In this document: positions 12,166 through 25,894 of the stretch, piece by piece
Position numbering within the stretch: position 1 is the first letter of the stretch
How the letters are laid out: the number at the start of each line of letters is the position of its first letter
NCBI RefSeq assembly: GCF_048771995.1
Contig: NC_133032.1
Coordinates: 22,979,501 to 23,043,500, forward strand
From: Taeniopygia guttata
Taxonomy: Eukaryota; Chordata; Aves; Passeriformes; Estrildidae
Direction of reading: 5' to 3'
Length of the DNA: 64,000 bases
Made by a program: the position numbers and the translations under genes
Notes under the pieces: generated by a model
The model's input: the letters and a program-made list of their open reading frames with translations, nothing else
Databases searched by the model: none
What the model was told of the DNA's origin: nothing

Positions 12166-15100
12166 TATTGCTGCACATAAAGAACATGTATATATATTTT
12201 GGGTTTTTTTAATTTTAAGGAGAAAATGGCAAGCCTTTATTTTGTGACTGATATATCAGTTCCTGGCTTATGCATATTACTATGCATTTCTTAGCAGAAA
12301 GCATCTTAGTGGGGATGGGTTGCTCATATATAAGCATAAATGCAAGTATTTCCTATATAGGAGATGCCAGACACTGGTCATCTAGACAATATCTTTGTAG
12401 AAGTGGAGAGAATTTTTTCCATAGATATATTTCTTCCTCTCCACCCTAAACTGAACTCTCTTTAACCCCCATTGTAGAGCTACTCTATGCAACAAACACT
12501 CTAGGTGTCTGAATTAAATATAGAATTTAAAGCTCATCCTGAAACTTTCTCACATGGAAAAACACCAGGGAGGCATACACAATGCCCAGCCCTGCTTCCT
12601 GCAGCAGACAATTAATGTTTCTCTGAGGGACATGAGCATGAGGCCAGTGTGCCCTCCAAACACCCAGTGAAGCCTTTTCCCTGGCTTTCCCAAGGCCCAG
12701 TTCCTGCTCAAATGGAAATGCTTTATAACTATTAATAGGAGTGAGCTCTGTGTTACAATAGCACCTCTGAGGACACACTTTACCAGGTGCTACACACACA
12801 ACGAGTAGGAAGGAGACAGCTCTGCCTGGAAGAATATATATGATCATTACAGAACAACCAATCCAACAAATCTAGGTAAATGACCACCCTTTTGAACAGA
12901 TGTACTTGAGGCACAAAAGATCAAGTAAAAGAAGACCAAAATGACACAAGAAGGTTCATCAAGTCCAGAACTGGCTATTCTTTGCCAAGAATACTCACAT
13001 CACCACTGCACAAGCTGAACAATTACTTTTACTCCTTGACTGTGTAAAAGATGCTCTTCTACATTCACCTCAGGTGACGTCCCAAAAGGTGCTGCTCTGT
13101 TTGCTCAGACAGTCTAAGTCTTTAATTATTCTTTCACTAATTAAAATCAACCATTCAGTACCAGTCTAGAAATTAATTTAGAAATAAGTAAATAAATTAG
13201 ATCACAACCATGTTATCATTTGAAAAAAATTTAGAAACCAATTAATTACCTAACACAATAACTGAACACAAAAATGCTCTCTCCAGTGCAAATGTACACC
13301 AATTGCTCCAAATCCTCTTTAGTTATATGCAACAGGGGCCTCCTCCTTTAATCCCAGATCCCAGTCTTTAATTGAGCCACAGGGAAGTTAGATGTGCTGG
13401 AAAGCTGAAATGACCATGTTAGTCTGAATCTGTGACACTTTCAGCCAAGTTTTGATTCTTAAGATCACAAAATAAAGAAAATCTTTTTCTTCCCAAGCAT
13501 GCTGCTATTACAAGGGTTTGAGTCAGCAGGAACACATGCATATTTTTCAGAGAGTAATTTTTCCAGTGACTTAACGTCTGAATGAATTTATCATGAGACA
13601 TAGAAGTGTCATTAACATTCACCCCAAGCCAAAGAGTAGCTTTGAGTGTGTCCACACAGATTTGCGTCATTCCAGCCACGGCTCACTACCTTGAATACTC
13701 ATTCCACCAGACTGTTTGGTCCTGGTAAACACAGAACAAGTTTTCCTGGCTCCTGTATTTATTAAACCAAAGGATTATTTTGCTGACAAGTGTGTAGCTG
13801 GTGTACTTCAGAACCCCAGAAAGCAATCATAGGTGATCTCTGAAAAACTCTCTTTCATACAAGATCACAAACCTGGCTGGCACAGTAAAGAATGGAACTT
13901 TGGACTATATAAGTCCTTTCAATAGACCAGGAAAATATTTTGAAGATGGAAAGAGTGAATCTACAAGAACCTCCCAAAGATGAAAGGAAGCTACGCAGAA
14001 GGTGATTTGAAATGAAATTCTCCTTCCTATGAATACCTAACACCTCTGCCTTACTTACAAGGCACTGCTGCATCTTTCCAAACAGAAAATGCACACGACT
14101 GAGACATTTTTGTGAAGCCAAGTTTGTCAGTTTTTCCCACAGACCAGGATCATTTTGTTCCCATCCAACTGCAGCCAGAGATCTGTTCTGCATCAAGTGC
14201 AGATCCTCCCAGCACCTTCCCAGCGCTTTCCCCACAAATGTCAATAGCATGCAAATTAATTCCACATGCAAATGAGCAGCTCAGTGAATATGACAAAACT
14301 GTCCTGTTATTCCAGTTCTGTGACTCGAGAAAAACAAGGCAGCTACATTACCTGTGTATTACCCTTTATCCAAAACCTCTGTTCAGCACATAGTGGCCAG
14401 ATTCAGAATAACACAACTTGATCATGTCCTAGTCCAGGAGCTCACTTAGTGCAAAGTTAGAATTTATTGCTCTGTTAAGTGGAAGGTAAAGGTAGCAAAA
14501 TCCAGTTTCTAAAAGCAATAAAATGTTGTATGGGTACTGATGATTCAGTTTCTTCATTCTGTGTAAAAGCCTAAATAGGTTTTGTATGAGTTTATATCAG
14601 GGTATTGGAATACAGAATTCTCCTCTTCCCTAGTTGCTAAGAGCCAAGTACGGATGGTTCCAATAATCTCCACAGCCTTCCCCTACAGACCCACAGTCAC
14701 AGGCTGGGGGAGTTCTACCACGTTGCCCCCACACCTACTCCATATCAGAGATGTGCATCATGGAAGCTCTGTCACAATCCATATACAAAGCAATTCATTA
14801 CAAAGCTTTAAATACTTTGTGATGTATCACATTATGAACTAACACTTTATTGTTTAGTTGTACCAAAACTTGTGGTACATTAGAAGCAAGAAGAACAATC
14901 TCAGATCCCTCTCTTGCTTCACACTTTTAACTTCCATTGGATAAATGTGAATAAAGAGGCTGTGGATGTATACAGAGAGGATAGACCATAATTGTCAATA
15001 CCAAATAATTAAAATTTTGAAAAATTGAACCACTTTGTGTAAGAGTTTTAAAAACTACTGGTAATTTATAGCTAGATTCTATTCCAGAAACTTTACAGCT

Positions 15101-15464
15101 CTTCTTTTACAATAAGTACACACTGTACTTTAACATGGTGGGTTTATAGCTCTTAGCAGTTTAAATACATAGATTTTCAGAACTCATTTCACAGAGTTGT
15201 ACCACCGTAGACTGCAAAAATTCAGATACCTCATGTAAGCTCATGCAACAAAAAATTTTCCCATCATCAAGTCCTTGCAGGAAACTTATTGGGTGACCCA
15301 TAAAACACATCCTATATACTAAGAGTGCCCTACTGATTTCAGTAGGGTCTCAGATACATCAAACATACTGACAGTTCTCACAGTAAGAACATTAATAGAA
15401 CTTAAAACTGAATCACTCTGGCCATTATAAAAACCCTTCAGCTTTAGTGTTATCAGTACCTGCA

Positions 15465-15735
15465 CTTCTTTTAATTAATCTATTAAGTTCCTGCAATTAG
15501 CCATTATATAATTAATTTCAAAGAACAATTTACAAGGGCAGCATTTTGCTTTCCATCGAAATCCTCAACAATTATTAAAACTTTAGTAGTGATTAGATGT
15601 TAATGTCACCTGTTTAAAACAAACATCGTCTACTACGTAACAGAGACAATAGAGTTAATTATATTGCTGCAGAATTGGGGCACAAATTTTACTAAATTAA
15701 GGAATCTCAAGCAGCTGCAACAATCATAAGGTTCA
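15465..15735. promoter_or_regulatory. candidate conserved noncoding element (AT-rich, homeodomain-type motifs)
   Basis: The block is dense in TAATTA/ATTAAT/CAATTAG homeodomain-type sites, has ACAAT (SOX-type) motifs and one CAGCTG E-box near 15713, and lacks long frames. This texture is typical of vertebrate developmental enhancers but is not proof, since AT-rich DNA yields such motifs by chance. Only cross-species alignment can decide. Confidence 0.25.
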
Positions 15736-16213
15736 AGAGCAATTTCTGTACTTTAAGAATGCAAAATTTGTGCTAAAGTCTCACAGATCACTGGACTTCT
15801 TCCCATCCTTCTCACAAAAATTAGTAAAAATGCCACTGCATATGCCAAAGTTATACTTGCAAGTGGGAACCCACAGAGAAAAATGTTTGTGCATCTGTCT
15901 GATTTAATTTTCACATTGGTAAGAAAGATGTCATGGTCCCAGGATGTATATATGTAATACTATTCCAGAAAAAGCAAATATTAAGGCTTTATGTGATTCA
16001 GCTTGAAGATATCCTCAGACATCATGGCCTAGAAGTTCCAGGAAAACATAGGTATTGATTTCAGAGTATCTCAGCTTATGGATCAAAAAGCTTTTGCTTC
16101 CTTCACCCATTTTTTTTTTGTAAAGGTTAAAGCTTAATTTCTACTGAAGTATATATCCACTGCAGCAACAGTATCTAGCTGGAGTCCCCTATCAGAGGCT
16201 GATTTAATAAGAT

Positions 16214-16840
16214 TTGAGAAGGTTGTCCCTCTGCCTTCAGCTCCTGTCATATAAGGCACATATTCCTAGGACTTGTGGTGGACATTCTACAGTACAATAC
16301 ACAGCTCTCCTGTTCTGCATCCACACCAACCAATGCAGCTATGCTGGGAAAGCCACCTGTCCCACAGAGCCCTGTGGGAGTGGCCCTGCCACAGCTACAC
16401 AGCTATCCAGTCCCATTTCTCCAGACAGAGGGTGTTTGTGTGCATCCACAATCAACAGTCCCCTGTCTCAAGTCTCATCAGGAGCCAAGGACTCTCCTCT
16501 TCAAAAGAACAGCTCAGCTGGTAATAAAAGCTGCTTGATCATCAAGTTCAAGAGTGAGGCATCAATCCTAATGGTTTCAGAGACAAGTCTGAAGCACTCT
16601 GACTGCCAGGCTGTGTTAAAGCATTCAGCTCCATATGGCACAGTACAGGAGCAAAGCCTCTCCCTCCAGGGAATATTTGGAGGCTGCTGTGGACAGAGCG
16701 CTGATGCTGCACATCAGCGAGGAAAACACACTGCACTGAAAGCACTGTGTGACCTTGGAAGAGCCTCGTGTCCCTGGGGAGATGCACAGCAGGAGGACAT
16801 CTCCCACAGAGACCAGAGCGGGATATATTTGGAACTATAA
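16214..16840 (+). other. longest intergenic open frame (208 codons), probably not a gene
   Basis: A 627-nt open frame in a locally GC-richer patch. Its translation is rich in Ser, Cys, His and Gln with no hydrophobic core pattern, no signal peptide and no domain I recognise. Open frames exist in other phases of the same patch and on the opposite strand (16548-16787), which argues for low stop-codon density from base composition. It could be an unrecognised repeat or part of a noncoding transcript. Confidence 0.3.
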
Positions 16841-18719
16841 ATACAACCTAATGTGAAGACATTATAATACATTTTTTTATTTACAGCTGTTAGGAACTTA
16901 CTTGTATGTCTGAAATCTCTTGGGTCTGTTCTTCCACTAGCCTTGCAAAATGGTCAGGAGCACTCTCCTCAGTTACTAGAAAAACAGTACGAGCAAGACA
17001 GGCTAAAAGAGGCTCTTGATACAGACTGCTGGTTAATCATTTGCTTGTTAAATTAAACATGTAAACAAAGCTTCATAGCAGAGATGCTTGTTAGGGAGTA
17101 TTTATTAGCTCTTTCATGTTTCCCTTCTTAAAAGTTCTTTTATTCTTCAGCATTGTATCTTGATGCTAATTTTATTACATTCACCAATGTAATAAAAAAA
17201 GCTTCAGCAATATAATGTTGTAGTACAAAGCATCACCAGTGGTAATGCAAGAAAAGGAAATTAAAACAGAGCTCAAAGGCAGATATATGTCTGTTACAAG
17301 GTTTGACAAAAACATGCATGTCCTGACAGATGCTGTGAGTTGAGTGGTAATTACATAGAGCTGAGATAATCACTGGGTAAGCCTGTGTAAAGTAATCTGG
17401 TGAGCCCACCTGCATACTGTCCTATTTCTATTACCACCCTAAGAAGCAGAACTGATGATGGACTTTGGCACCCTGTGGTTCCTGTACTTTGATGTATCTT
17501 TACAAATACAGTGCCTGGCTTTTAGTGGCAACTTTGCTTTTTCTGTCACTTAATAAGACCCACGCTCAATAACTTTAATAATACTGCAGTTAAGAAGATA
17601 TAAATGTTTTGACATAATGGTCATGACTACAGATGAATTTATTTTTTTTATTTCAGTGGCTGAACTGCAAATGTTCACATGTTAGAAAAACATTTAAGAG
17701 TGGTCTGTCAAGAGGATAGCTTAAAAATCCCACCAAATGGTTAGGATTGAGTAAGTAAATACCAGTTCATCAAAGTTGAGAACAAAATAACACGTACTTG
17801 TCATTGATGCAGAAAGTTGGAATATGCTCTCTAAAATGTTAACTACATATAGTTCAACCTAAAATTCTTCAGCCCACTCTAGCAAAGACTGCAAGGTAAG
17901 GTGCTTTTCAGTTATAATGCTGACTATGCCACTATGACAGATGTTTCCTGTCCCACTGGCTCCATTACTGCTTCATTCAATTTCTGTGTTTCCAGCAAAT
18001 GTTGGCTAACTGAAAGGTTTTAATCTTCCTCATTCATGCTATTGTCTCTGTATCGGGACAGTACAGATGCCTCCAAATTAGCTCAGAACATTAACATTCC
18101 AGATTCTCCATCTTTTGCATAAGACTCATGTGTCATATTTCTGTGAGTTCTGAGATGATTTTAAGATGTTTTTCTGTTTGACATATGCTTTTGTCAAGAG
18201 CTCCATGCTTTGAGATCTCCAGTACTTGCTTCAATTTTTCCTATTTTCCACTTCTATTTTCCAAATAAGCTTTTGGAATTGTCACCAGGAGGGAGGATCG
18301 AGGAAAAGGCCCCATAACTAAGTGCTGAGCTCATTTCACCATATGTGAAGTTGCAACTAGAAGCCAAGGCATTTTTTTGTATCATCCAATCTATTGCAGA
18401 AAACTCCAGAAAATGGAGGAACCAAGGACTTACCAGGTACTGGGCCAATATGAGAGCACTGAAGGCCTATTCCAGCTGTCAGCAAAAGCACTGGGGAGAC
18501 TGGATCTGGGCCTAAGGTTTTTAAATCTGAAGCTGGAAGGGTCTTGCCACAAGAAGAAAAATCTGGTTCATGCTACAACATAATCATCTCTATTTCAATA
18601 CTAACAGGAACCTTCTAAAATCACTCCCAGTGTAAACAGCCTCTTGAGACAATAATGTTTGGTGCCCATGTAAAAAAGCTGTGGTAAAATGAGAATATTA
18701 AACAGTATGGACTACATAG

Positions 18720-18722
<3 letters not shown>
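16841..18722. other. intergenic DNA, no gene seen
   Basis: AT-rich, only frames under 70 codons. Nothing specific seen. Confidence 0.55.

Positions 18723-18774
<52 letters not shown>
18723..18774 (+). repeat. (TG)26 dinucleotide microsatellite
   Basis: Twenty-six uninterrupted TG units (AC on the other strand). The Thr-His and Cys-Val repeat 'proteins' predicted here are translations of the microsatellite and not genes. It is likely length-polymorphic and can adopt Z-DNA. Confidence 0.97.
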
Positions 18775-18777
<3 letters not shown>

Positions 18778-21700
18778 TGATCCATCAGATCACATAACAG
18801 ACTTAACAATGACCTTGGACATTTTTGTAGATAACTTGGATGGGTCCTCTAATTCTACAGGAAATAGAGCCTGGATACCCCCTACAACACAGATTTTTAC
18901 AGCTCTTTATTCAGCAATGCTTTCTGTAATCTTATTTTTTTAAATAAGGGGCAGACAACCACAGAGCAATGGCACCAACCAGCAAGTAAAATTATGCCTG
19001 TGTACATGTTCACAGGACCCAGGCCTTGTGGTACTGCTGGAAAAATTCATAACAGATTCCCATACAAAAGGTTAGATTCTCACAGCAAAAAAACTGGTGC
19101 AGCTCTTTATTAGGAGAGCTCATAAGGGCTTCCTTTATGTTGCCAACTCCTTCTAGCTAATGTTACAGACATTTAAGGTGACTTACAAGGATATCAAAAG
19201 GAATCAATTCACTCTGATTTTATGGCATCTTAATGGATTTCTTTTGGCAGTTTAGGGGAATATGAAAAGGTTGCAGCCTTCTGCAATACATAATCAAACT
19301 GAGTAAAGGGGAGCGGTGTTGTTGTTATGAATACGTGAACTGTCTATTAGAGCTATACACACGTACTGAAATGAGGGAATATTTTTGGTCACTTGAACAG
19401 AGGAACTGGAAGGCAAGAAGTAGAAAGGCAGGTAACAGCCTAAGAAGTAACCATCCAATAAGCCAACAACAGGAGTCAGGCCCTCACAGACAATAAGATG
19501 CACTCAACAAGGACACACAGAGCAGGGAACAGTCTATGTAACACACAGGATAAAAACAGTACCTCTCATGTTGAGAAAGGCCCATTCGGGATCTCCTGTT
19601 TGTTTGGGTGTTTTTTTTAAAATAATGTTTTATTGCTCTACTTTCCAGTACTTTTCTCCATCTATATACCTTCACACCAGAGTAGGTATTCAGGAAATCT
19701 AGTTTGGAATTCCAGATACTTCTCACCTGACCATCATTACATGCAAAATACATTGGTCTTTCACAGCTACAATCTTATGATATAGTCCTCACTTAACTTG
19801 TCTAGCTTTAGCTTCCAAATATTAGATGCTACATATCATCCTCTAGTAAACTAAGGGCTGATAGAATTACCCAGTTTTCCAGTTATACATTTGTTAGTAG
19901 AAAACAAGTTCTCTCTAAATCAAGACTGAAATGCAGTAAGCCTTAAATCCCTCATCCTCAAGACCTTCCCCATTCTCAAAAATTTATTTTCTACATGTTT
20001 TCCAAGTGTCCAACTGACTTTTGAATGCATGGACACCAAAGAGCCAGGCAAGTTACAATGTGAATGATTTTGCTAAAGATGTTTATAACTTAAATGTCTT
20101 CTATACAACCATACAATGTTCCTGGTTTATATGTCCCACAAGCACTCCACCAAGCTGCAGAATTGCACCAGGAATGCAACTGCTCATTCAGATGGTCCCC
20201 CAGTCCCTGCCTACAGAGTTACTGTATGCAGTGCTCTGGTAACTTTGACCAACTTTCAGACCCTGCATTTCTTTGCCTGTATAATCTCTTCCCCCCCCCA
20301 TTACGTGACAGAATAATGCCTGTACAAGTGCATCTCAATCCTTGCCAAATGCAAGAAAACTCACATGAAAAAAATGTTCTAGAGCAACACAATACAAGAA
20401 TTGGAGATCTAACACAACCCTTACTTGATTTCAGCATTCCGTCACCTCCACCCCTTTATCTCTTCTTGCAAGCTTGGTGAACTCTCAAGGCTTACACAGG
20501 GAGCCAGAAGCAGGCAGGAAATCAGGACCCTTCATCCCTTTCCAGGGGCTGGAGGGCCTGAACTAGTCTAGAACCAATCGCTCCACCATATTACCTATCT
20601 GTTGTTATACAAAAGCAATAAAAAGACAGAAGCTCTCTACATAGAAAAACAAGATCTGGGATTCACTTAACAGAAAGATCTAAGTACTAAGCACTAGCAG
20701 AAACCCCCCATGCTGGCTGCTGCTAACACCTGTCAGCACCACTGAGATAACATTTGGTTCACACATGTCCTGGCTTGGCAGGCACCTGATTTACATTTTC
20801 ACACTTTGTATCAGCTTTCTACACACTTGCTCTCTAGCATAGTGCTCATACATCAGACACCACTGTGGTCTCATTTTTCAGTGCTGTTATAGCTAGATTA
20901 TTGCAGAGGACAAAACTCTTGCTCTGAAGTACACCTGCATCAAAACACAGTAACCTTGAGGTAACATATGAATTAATGACACAAATTTTAGGCATTAACC
21001 TGTTAATAACCAAGCTCATTTAATTTTCAGACTTCTCCTTATTGCACTCTAATAATGAACTCTGACTGTTAAATTAAAAACAGTAACTACTAACTATGAC
21101 TTCACTTGTCTTAACAGAATTGCACCTATTTCTAGCAGTCCTAAATTTGGCCCAGAAGCCACTGAACTCACTAGTTCCATTTTCTCATGTGCCAAGGTAG
21201 GATAGACCTGTACCAAAACCCTCTCTTTTTAACAGGTTATAGTGAGCTGGCCTCCAATTACAAGGGCCAAAACTCTAATATGTATGTTCACCCACCCTGA
21301 AGGATGCAGTGGTGGTAAGAATGCTTTGTGCCATTTGTAGCTCCACGGGCAAGAACGATGGACTGAATGAGCACACAAAGATACTTCTGGCAAATATCTT
21401 AACTGAAGTTAACACCGCTTTTCTGTGACCACTAGAGATGTATCACTGAAGGAATGATGCTAAGCACTTATGGACTGTGGCTTATTTGCAGCCACTAAAA
21501 GGTATTCATTAACTGCATTATAGCAGAGGCATAAGTCAGAGAACATATATAATACAGGCCCACACATTCCTCAGAAATCATGGTCTAAACTGACACAAGG
21601 GCGCAGTGAAATAGAGAACCCAAGAGGCAAAACGATCTACCCATGGTAAGTCTGTTGCAATGTCTGTAACAGTACCAAGGCATTTTGCCTTTCAGACCCT

Positions 21701-24700
21701 GTTCTATAGTTTTTCTCCAGAACTCTTAAGTCCTACACTACAGACAGGTAGGGATGTTAGGACTTTCCAGAGGCATTTGTCTAGTATTAACAAAAATGCA
21801 CTTCTGATTAATATTTAAGCCATACATGAGTAACTTAGTTGTGGCTATGATTGATAATGCAAACCAGAAAATATTAGCAACTTTATCTTAACAAGTAGCT
21901 CTTAACAAAGGAGGCTCCAAATCTGTATACAGGGTGGTCACCAGAGCAGAGGCACAGCAGACTGCAAGAACAGCAGCTATATATCTGGAGTGCAAAAACC
22001 CTGACAGTCCCCTACAAACAGAGATGTGGAACAGATTACTGAATAACATGTAGTCAGATTCCCCAGAGAATTACACAGACAGATCTCCAATTGCATGAGT
22101 TCCTGCAGAACAGAGTTTTACTGGGCAGCAGCCGGCAGCAAACTTCTTGGCCCTCCAGAGTAGCCTGATCTGAGCTTTAAAGATTACAAACTCTGGGAGA
22201 GGTTATCACTGACCAATGAAAACTGTGTCTTTCCACCAGCAGGATGGATGTTGCTGTCAGGGCTAGTAGGGAAATGTCTCATGTGTTTCTGCCCTTGTGA
22301 ATCAGGTTATTCTCATAGTAAACAGGTCTGGAAATGCAGAGAGCTGCACCTCTATGAGCTCGCCTATCTAGTACAGGCATTAGCCCAGAAGGCTTAGATA
22401 TTTGTGTGGAGTTTGCAATGGATGTTTATAAGAGACCTTGTTACTTTGTCAGCTTTCCTGTCAGATATCATAGCTGAGGTGTTTTTTGTAGAACAAGCAG
22501 AATAACCCCACCTACGAGAGAAACCAGTGAGATCTTTCATGGGCCATTTTCATATGCGACTGTGCTCACATTAAGCTATCCTCAAAGCAGTGTGCAGTTA
22601 TGCCTCAATCATTAGACCACTAGTTTTGTTAAAGCAACAGAGCTCTAGTAGTGAAAGTGTTGGTATGGCCAAGAAAAAGGATGAGTGGGACAAATGAGAG
22701 GAAAAAGAATAATCTCCTCCATGGGCAGAAAAGCTTGGATTGAGAGTCTTCAGAGGCTCAGAATCAGGAGTACAGAACAGGAATTGGATGGCACTCCACA
22801 GGCCTCACTATAAGGAAGAAATCTGTATTTGCCCTGCTAGAATGGTGTATATTAGTAGATTAAACACAGTTAATAAATTACTACTTTACATCTTCCTCTA
22901 TGCTGCTGGGGCCAACACACTCTCACTTGGATATACCTGCTAGTAAAACTTACAACTTTCAAAAGTCTCTTAGTTCTTAGCACAATCTTGTGATAGCAGT
23001 AAGAAAGTTCTGAAAATATCTTACCTGGAGAGATAGTGGTATTTTATTTAAAAACAAGAAAGGCAAATGACTACAAAGCAGGATATAATCATGTATCAGC
23101 CCACTATGTGGTGGGAAGGATGGCCTATCAGACTCCAAACTTCTCTTGAAGCCATGTTTTTCACTAAGTCTGTGTTACAGGATATGGACATATTTCAACA
23201 AACACAGAGGTGCAACCACACATCTTGCAATCCAGACTTCAGACAAACAAACAAACAAAAAAAAAAGACTGACCTATTGCTGACTGGTAATGAGAGCACA
23301 GATTTGCCAAACTGAGAAAGTCTAGCCCTCAGCTACAAAGTACCTCCTGGAAGCTCAAGGAGTTCTGTTTTGGGTTAATCAACTGGTTCCCAAAGGAAAT
23401 GGGACTGTGACAGTCACAATGGAGGAGTAATTTTTTGTGCATGTAGGCTCACATGCTGTGTGACTTGTAAATTTATTAGCAGATTTCAAACAAAGTTGAC
23501 AGAGGAATGGTCAATTCAGAGTTAAGAGGAAACAGGCAGCTAAACAGAGGACACTATCTTCAGCATCTGGCTGAGGGAACAGATTTTGACATCAGAGAAC
23601 ATTGTTGGAATGCTACTCTTTTAAATTTTGCAACTATAAAAAAGTCAAAGTTTGCATAAATCATGAAGCAGAAATCTATAAAAACCAGATCTGTTACTTC
23701 ATTTGGTCTTTTTGTTCTGAAGGAAAAGTTCAAAGCTTTTCTGGATGGAATACTCTTCCCACATTGATTTGTCAATGGCACACAAATCCTATTACAATAT
23801 CACAGCACATATAAAATGGGGGACTAAATGCTTCCCCTAAGTGATTGAATAGTAGACAACAAATATAGTATTTTGCTTAAGAAATTAAGAGGTTACTTTG
23901 GTACAAACACTGGAGCAGAAAAAGGTCATTAAAGTATTCTTGGCACCAGCTTCCTTTTTCCTCAAATTCTTGTTTTAATTCAGTTTTCACTTTAACCTTG
24001 CCCTTCATCTTTATGGAATTTCATTGACTACAGAAAAAAAAAGTGTATTCATTGCTGCCTGTAGCAATGAAATCTGTTGGTTTTGCTCACTCTGAGATGT
24101 AGGTGTGTCACCAACAGAGGATTTTGCTGCCAGGATGACAGCAGATAGTGCTGTCAGTACAGCTGGACTCAGGCTCCAGAAGTGTGTGACCCTGGGGTCA
24201 TATAAAGGCATCTAATTATAACAGAGGGCTGCGTGCTTTATAGAAATAATAAAGTTCTACAAGCAAGAGGAAAACAGGAACATTGCACAAAGGCCTGAGT
24301 AAATGTTACTTAGCTGATTTCCACTGGGTACTGTGCATTTCCAGTGCTGAAAGTGCCATGTACCCTTCAGACTGGGATGGTGCATCTCAAGCTTGGCTGA
24401 AAACATGTCAGAGCCCTGATGGCTTTCACCTGACTGCAGTGCTCAGGGTGCTGCGGTGGAACAAGAACTCTGGAAGCATAAGGGAGAGATTGTCATTCTG
24501 CAGTCCTTAATAATATAACAGTTTAAATTTAAATTCAGGGTTATAAAACAACCTTGAGAAAAGGCTTTCAGGTCTCAAACTAGAGTTTATGGAGCTGACA
24601 TGTGCTTTATTATTATTCACCTAGTGTCAGGGGTAGAGCTTAAAGAAGATGGCTAAAAGTAAAAATATTATCTTTTCTCCTATTCCTCACTGATCTCCGT

Positions 24701-25787
24701 TCTCCTCTAAGTCAGAAGACGCCAGTCACAACCCCAGGCCTGTGAAGTCACTCTGGAGAATTTCCTGTGAGGAAAGGGTGCCTGTCTTGGTGGGTCCTGA
24801 CTGAGTGCAAAGACACTGCCCTTGCAGAATCTGTGTTCTGTACATAATTAACAAGACAAAAGTGGACACTGAGTAAAGCAAGTCATTAAAGAGGACAAAT
24901 AGGCTTTTTTCACCCAAGTTTATCCCAGCACAGGAAATTATGTGAGCTGTGAAGTGTTTTCACTGGACAGATTTGCATGGAACACCCACTACCTTTCCTT
25001 CTCCAAACAACTGATGAATCCAACACAGCCACATATGGCACACTCCTTTCCTAATTTAACTCCTGTATGGTTGTCTCATGAATCAGATGCTTTGTTGAAA
25101 AGGTTGTGTTTTGATGCCGATGGAAAGGATTGAGAATAGATACAGAGCTGTTCAGACACTGGCTCAGCTGAGAATTTAAAAGAAAACCAAAACCCTAATG
25201 ACATACAGGCTTTCATTTGCCATCCAGCATTAGATACATGAGCCATTCTCTCCAGTTCTCCATTACAGCAAGGGACAAATGGCAAACAGAATCAATCCAA
25301 GGAAAAATGCAGCCTTTCTTTTGTTTTAACTAGCAATTTCAGGAAATGCTTCATCTTCTTGCAGTTTACATAGACCAGACATTTATTTAAATAACAGTGG
25401 AGCAACAGTATAGAAGCTGACTGGAAAAACAAACCTTGATATTTTAAAAGATTTTTAAAAATACCACTTATAGCAGTTACAGCTCAATGTCCCAACAGCA
25501 GTACAATATATAAAGCTCCTGTCAAATGACTTCTATGCAGCATGAGTTTTTGAACTGATACCACTAATCATATTTTAGCCTCAGTGTAAGATAGTTTCTG
25601 CAGAATTAATATTATCTTACTACTAAAGACCTTTTCAAAATAAAAAGATACCTCAATCTAATTATCCTAATGCCATACAAACTCTAGTATCAGTATTGAC
25701 CTTTTTACTTCCTTTAGAAATCACAATCAACATCCATCCTACAGATTAATCCCCTAAATTGTTTCCTTGTCAAAGTGTCATGTTTTT
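18775..25787. other. intergenic DNA, no gene seen
   Basis: About 7 kb with only short frames; the longest is 20094-20480 plus (128 codons), overlapped by two other plus-strand frames and one minus-strand frame, with no recognisable domain. A short A-rich (CAAA)n stretch occurs near 23235-23265 and a C8 run at 20292-20299. Confidence 0.55.
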
Positions 25788-25860
25788 TCATTAGTGATTA
25801 TAGCTAATTGCAATTCTCTCCAATCTGCTATGCAGCTAATTATCTAAAACAGACTTCACT
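25788..25860. promoter_or_regulatory. candidate conserved noncoding element
   Basis: A compact run of ATTAGTGATTA, TAGCTAATTGCAATT, CAATCTGC and GCAGCTAATTATC motifs, that is, several homeodomain-type cores beside an AGCTAAT repeat. The texture suggests an enhancer core, but alignment to other birds is needed to support it. Confidence 0.22.
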
Positions 25861-25894
25861 GATAGAGTATGCATGTTGTCTCTGTTATATGGTA

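Larger units (their letters stand above)
9126..16213. other. intergenic DNA, no gene seen
   Basis: About 7 kb without supportable exons. The longest frames are 10519-10884 plus (121 codons) and 13855-14271 minus (138 codons); neither has a recognisable domain, and overlapping frames exist on the other strand. Contains the inverted repeat at 12116-12165 and an AT-rich candidate regulatory block at 15465-15735, listed separately. Confidence 0.55.

Noticed and set aside
13855..14271. 138-codon minus-strand frame
   Set aside because: No family resemblance, and overlapped by another frame on the opposite strand.
18621..18943. Thr-His and Cys-Val repeat proteins
   Set aside because: Translation of the (TG)26 microsatellite.
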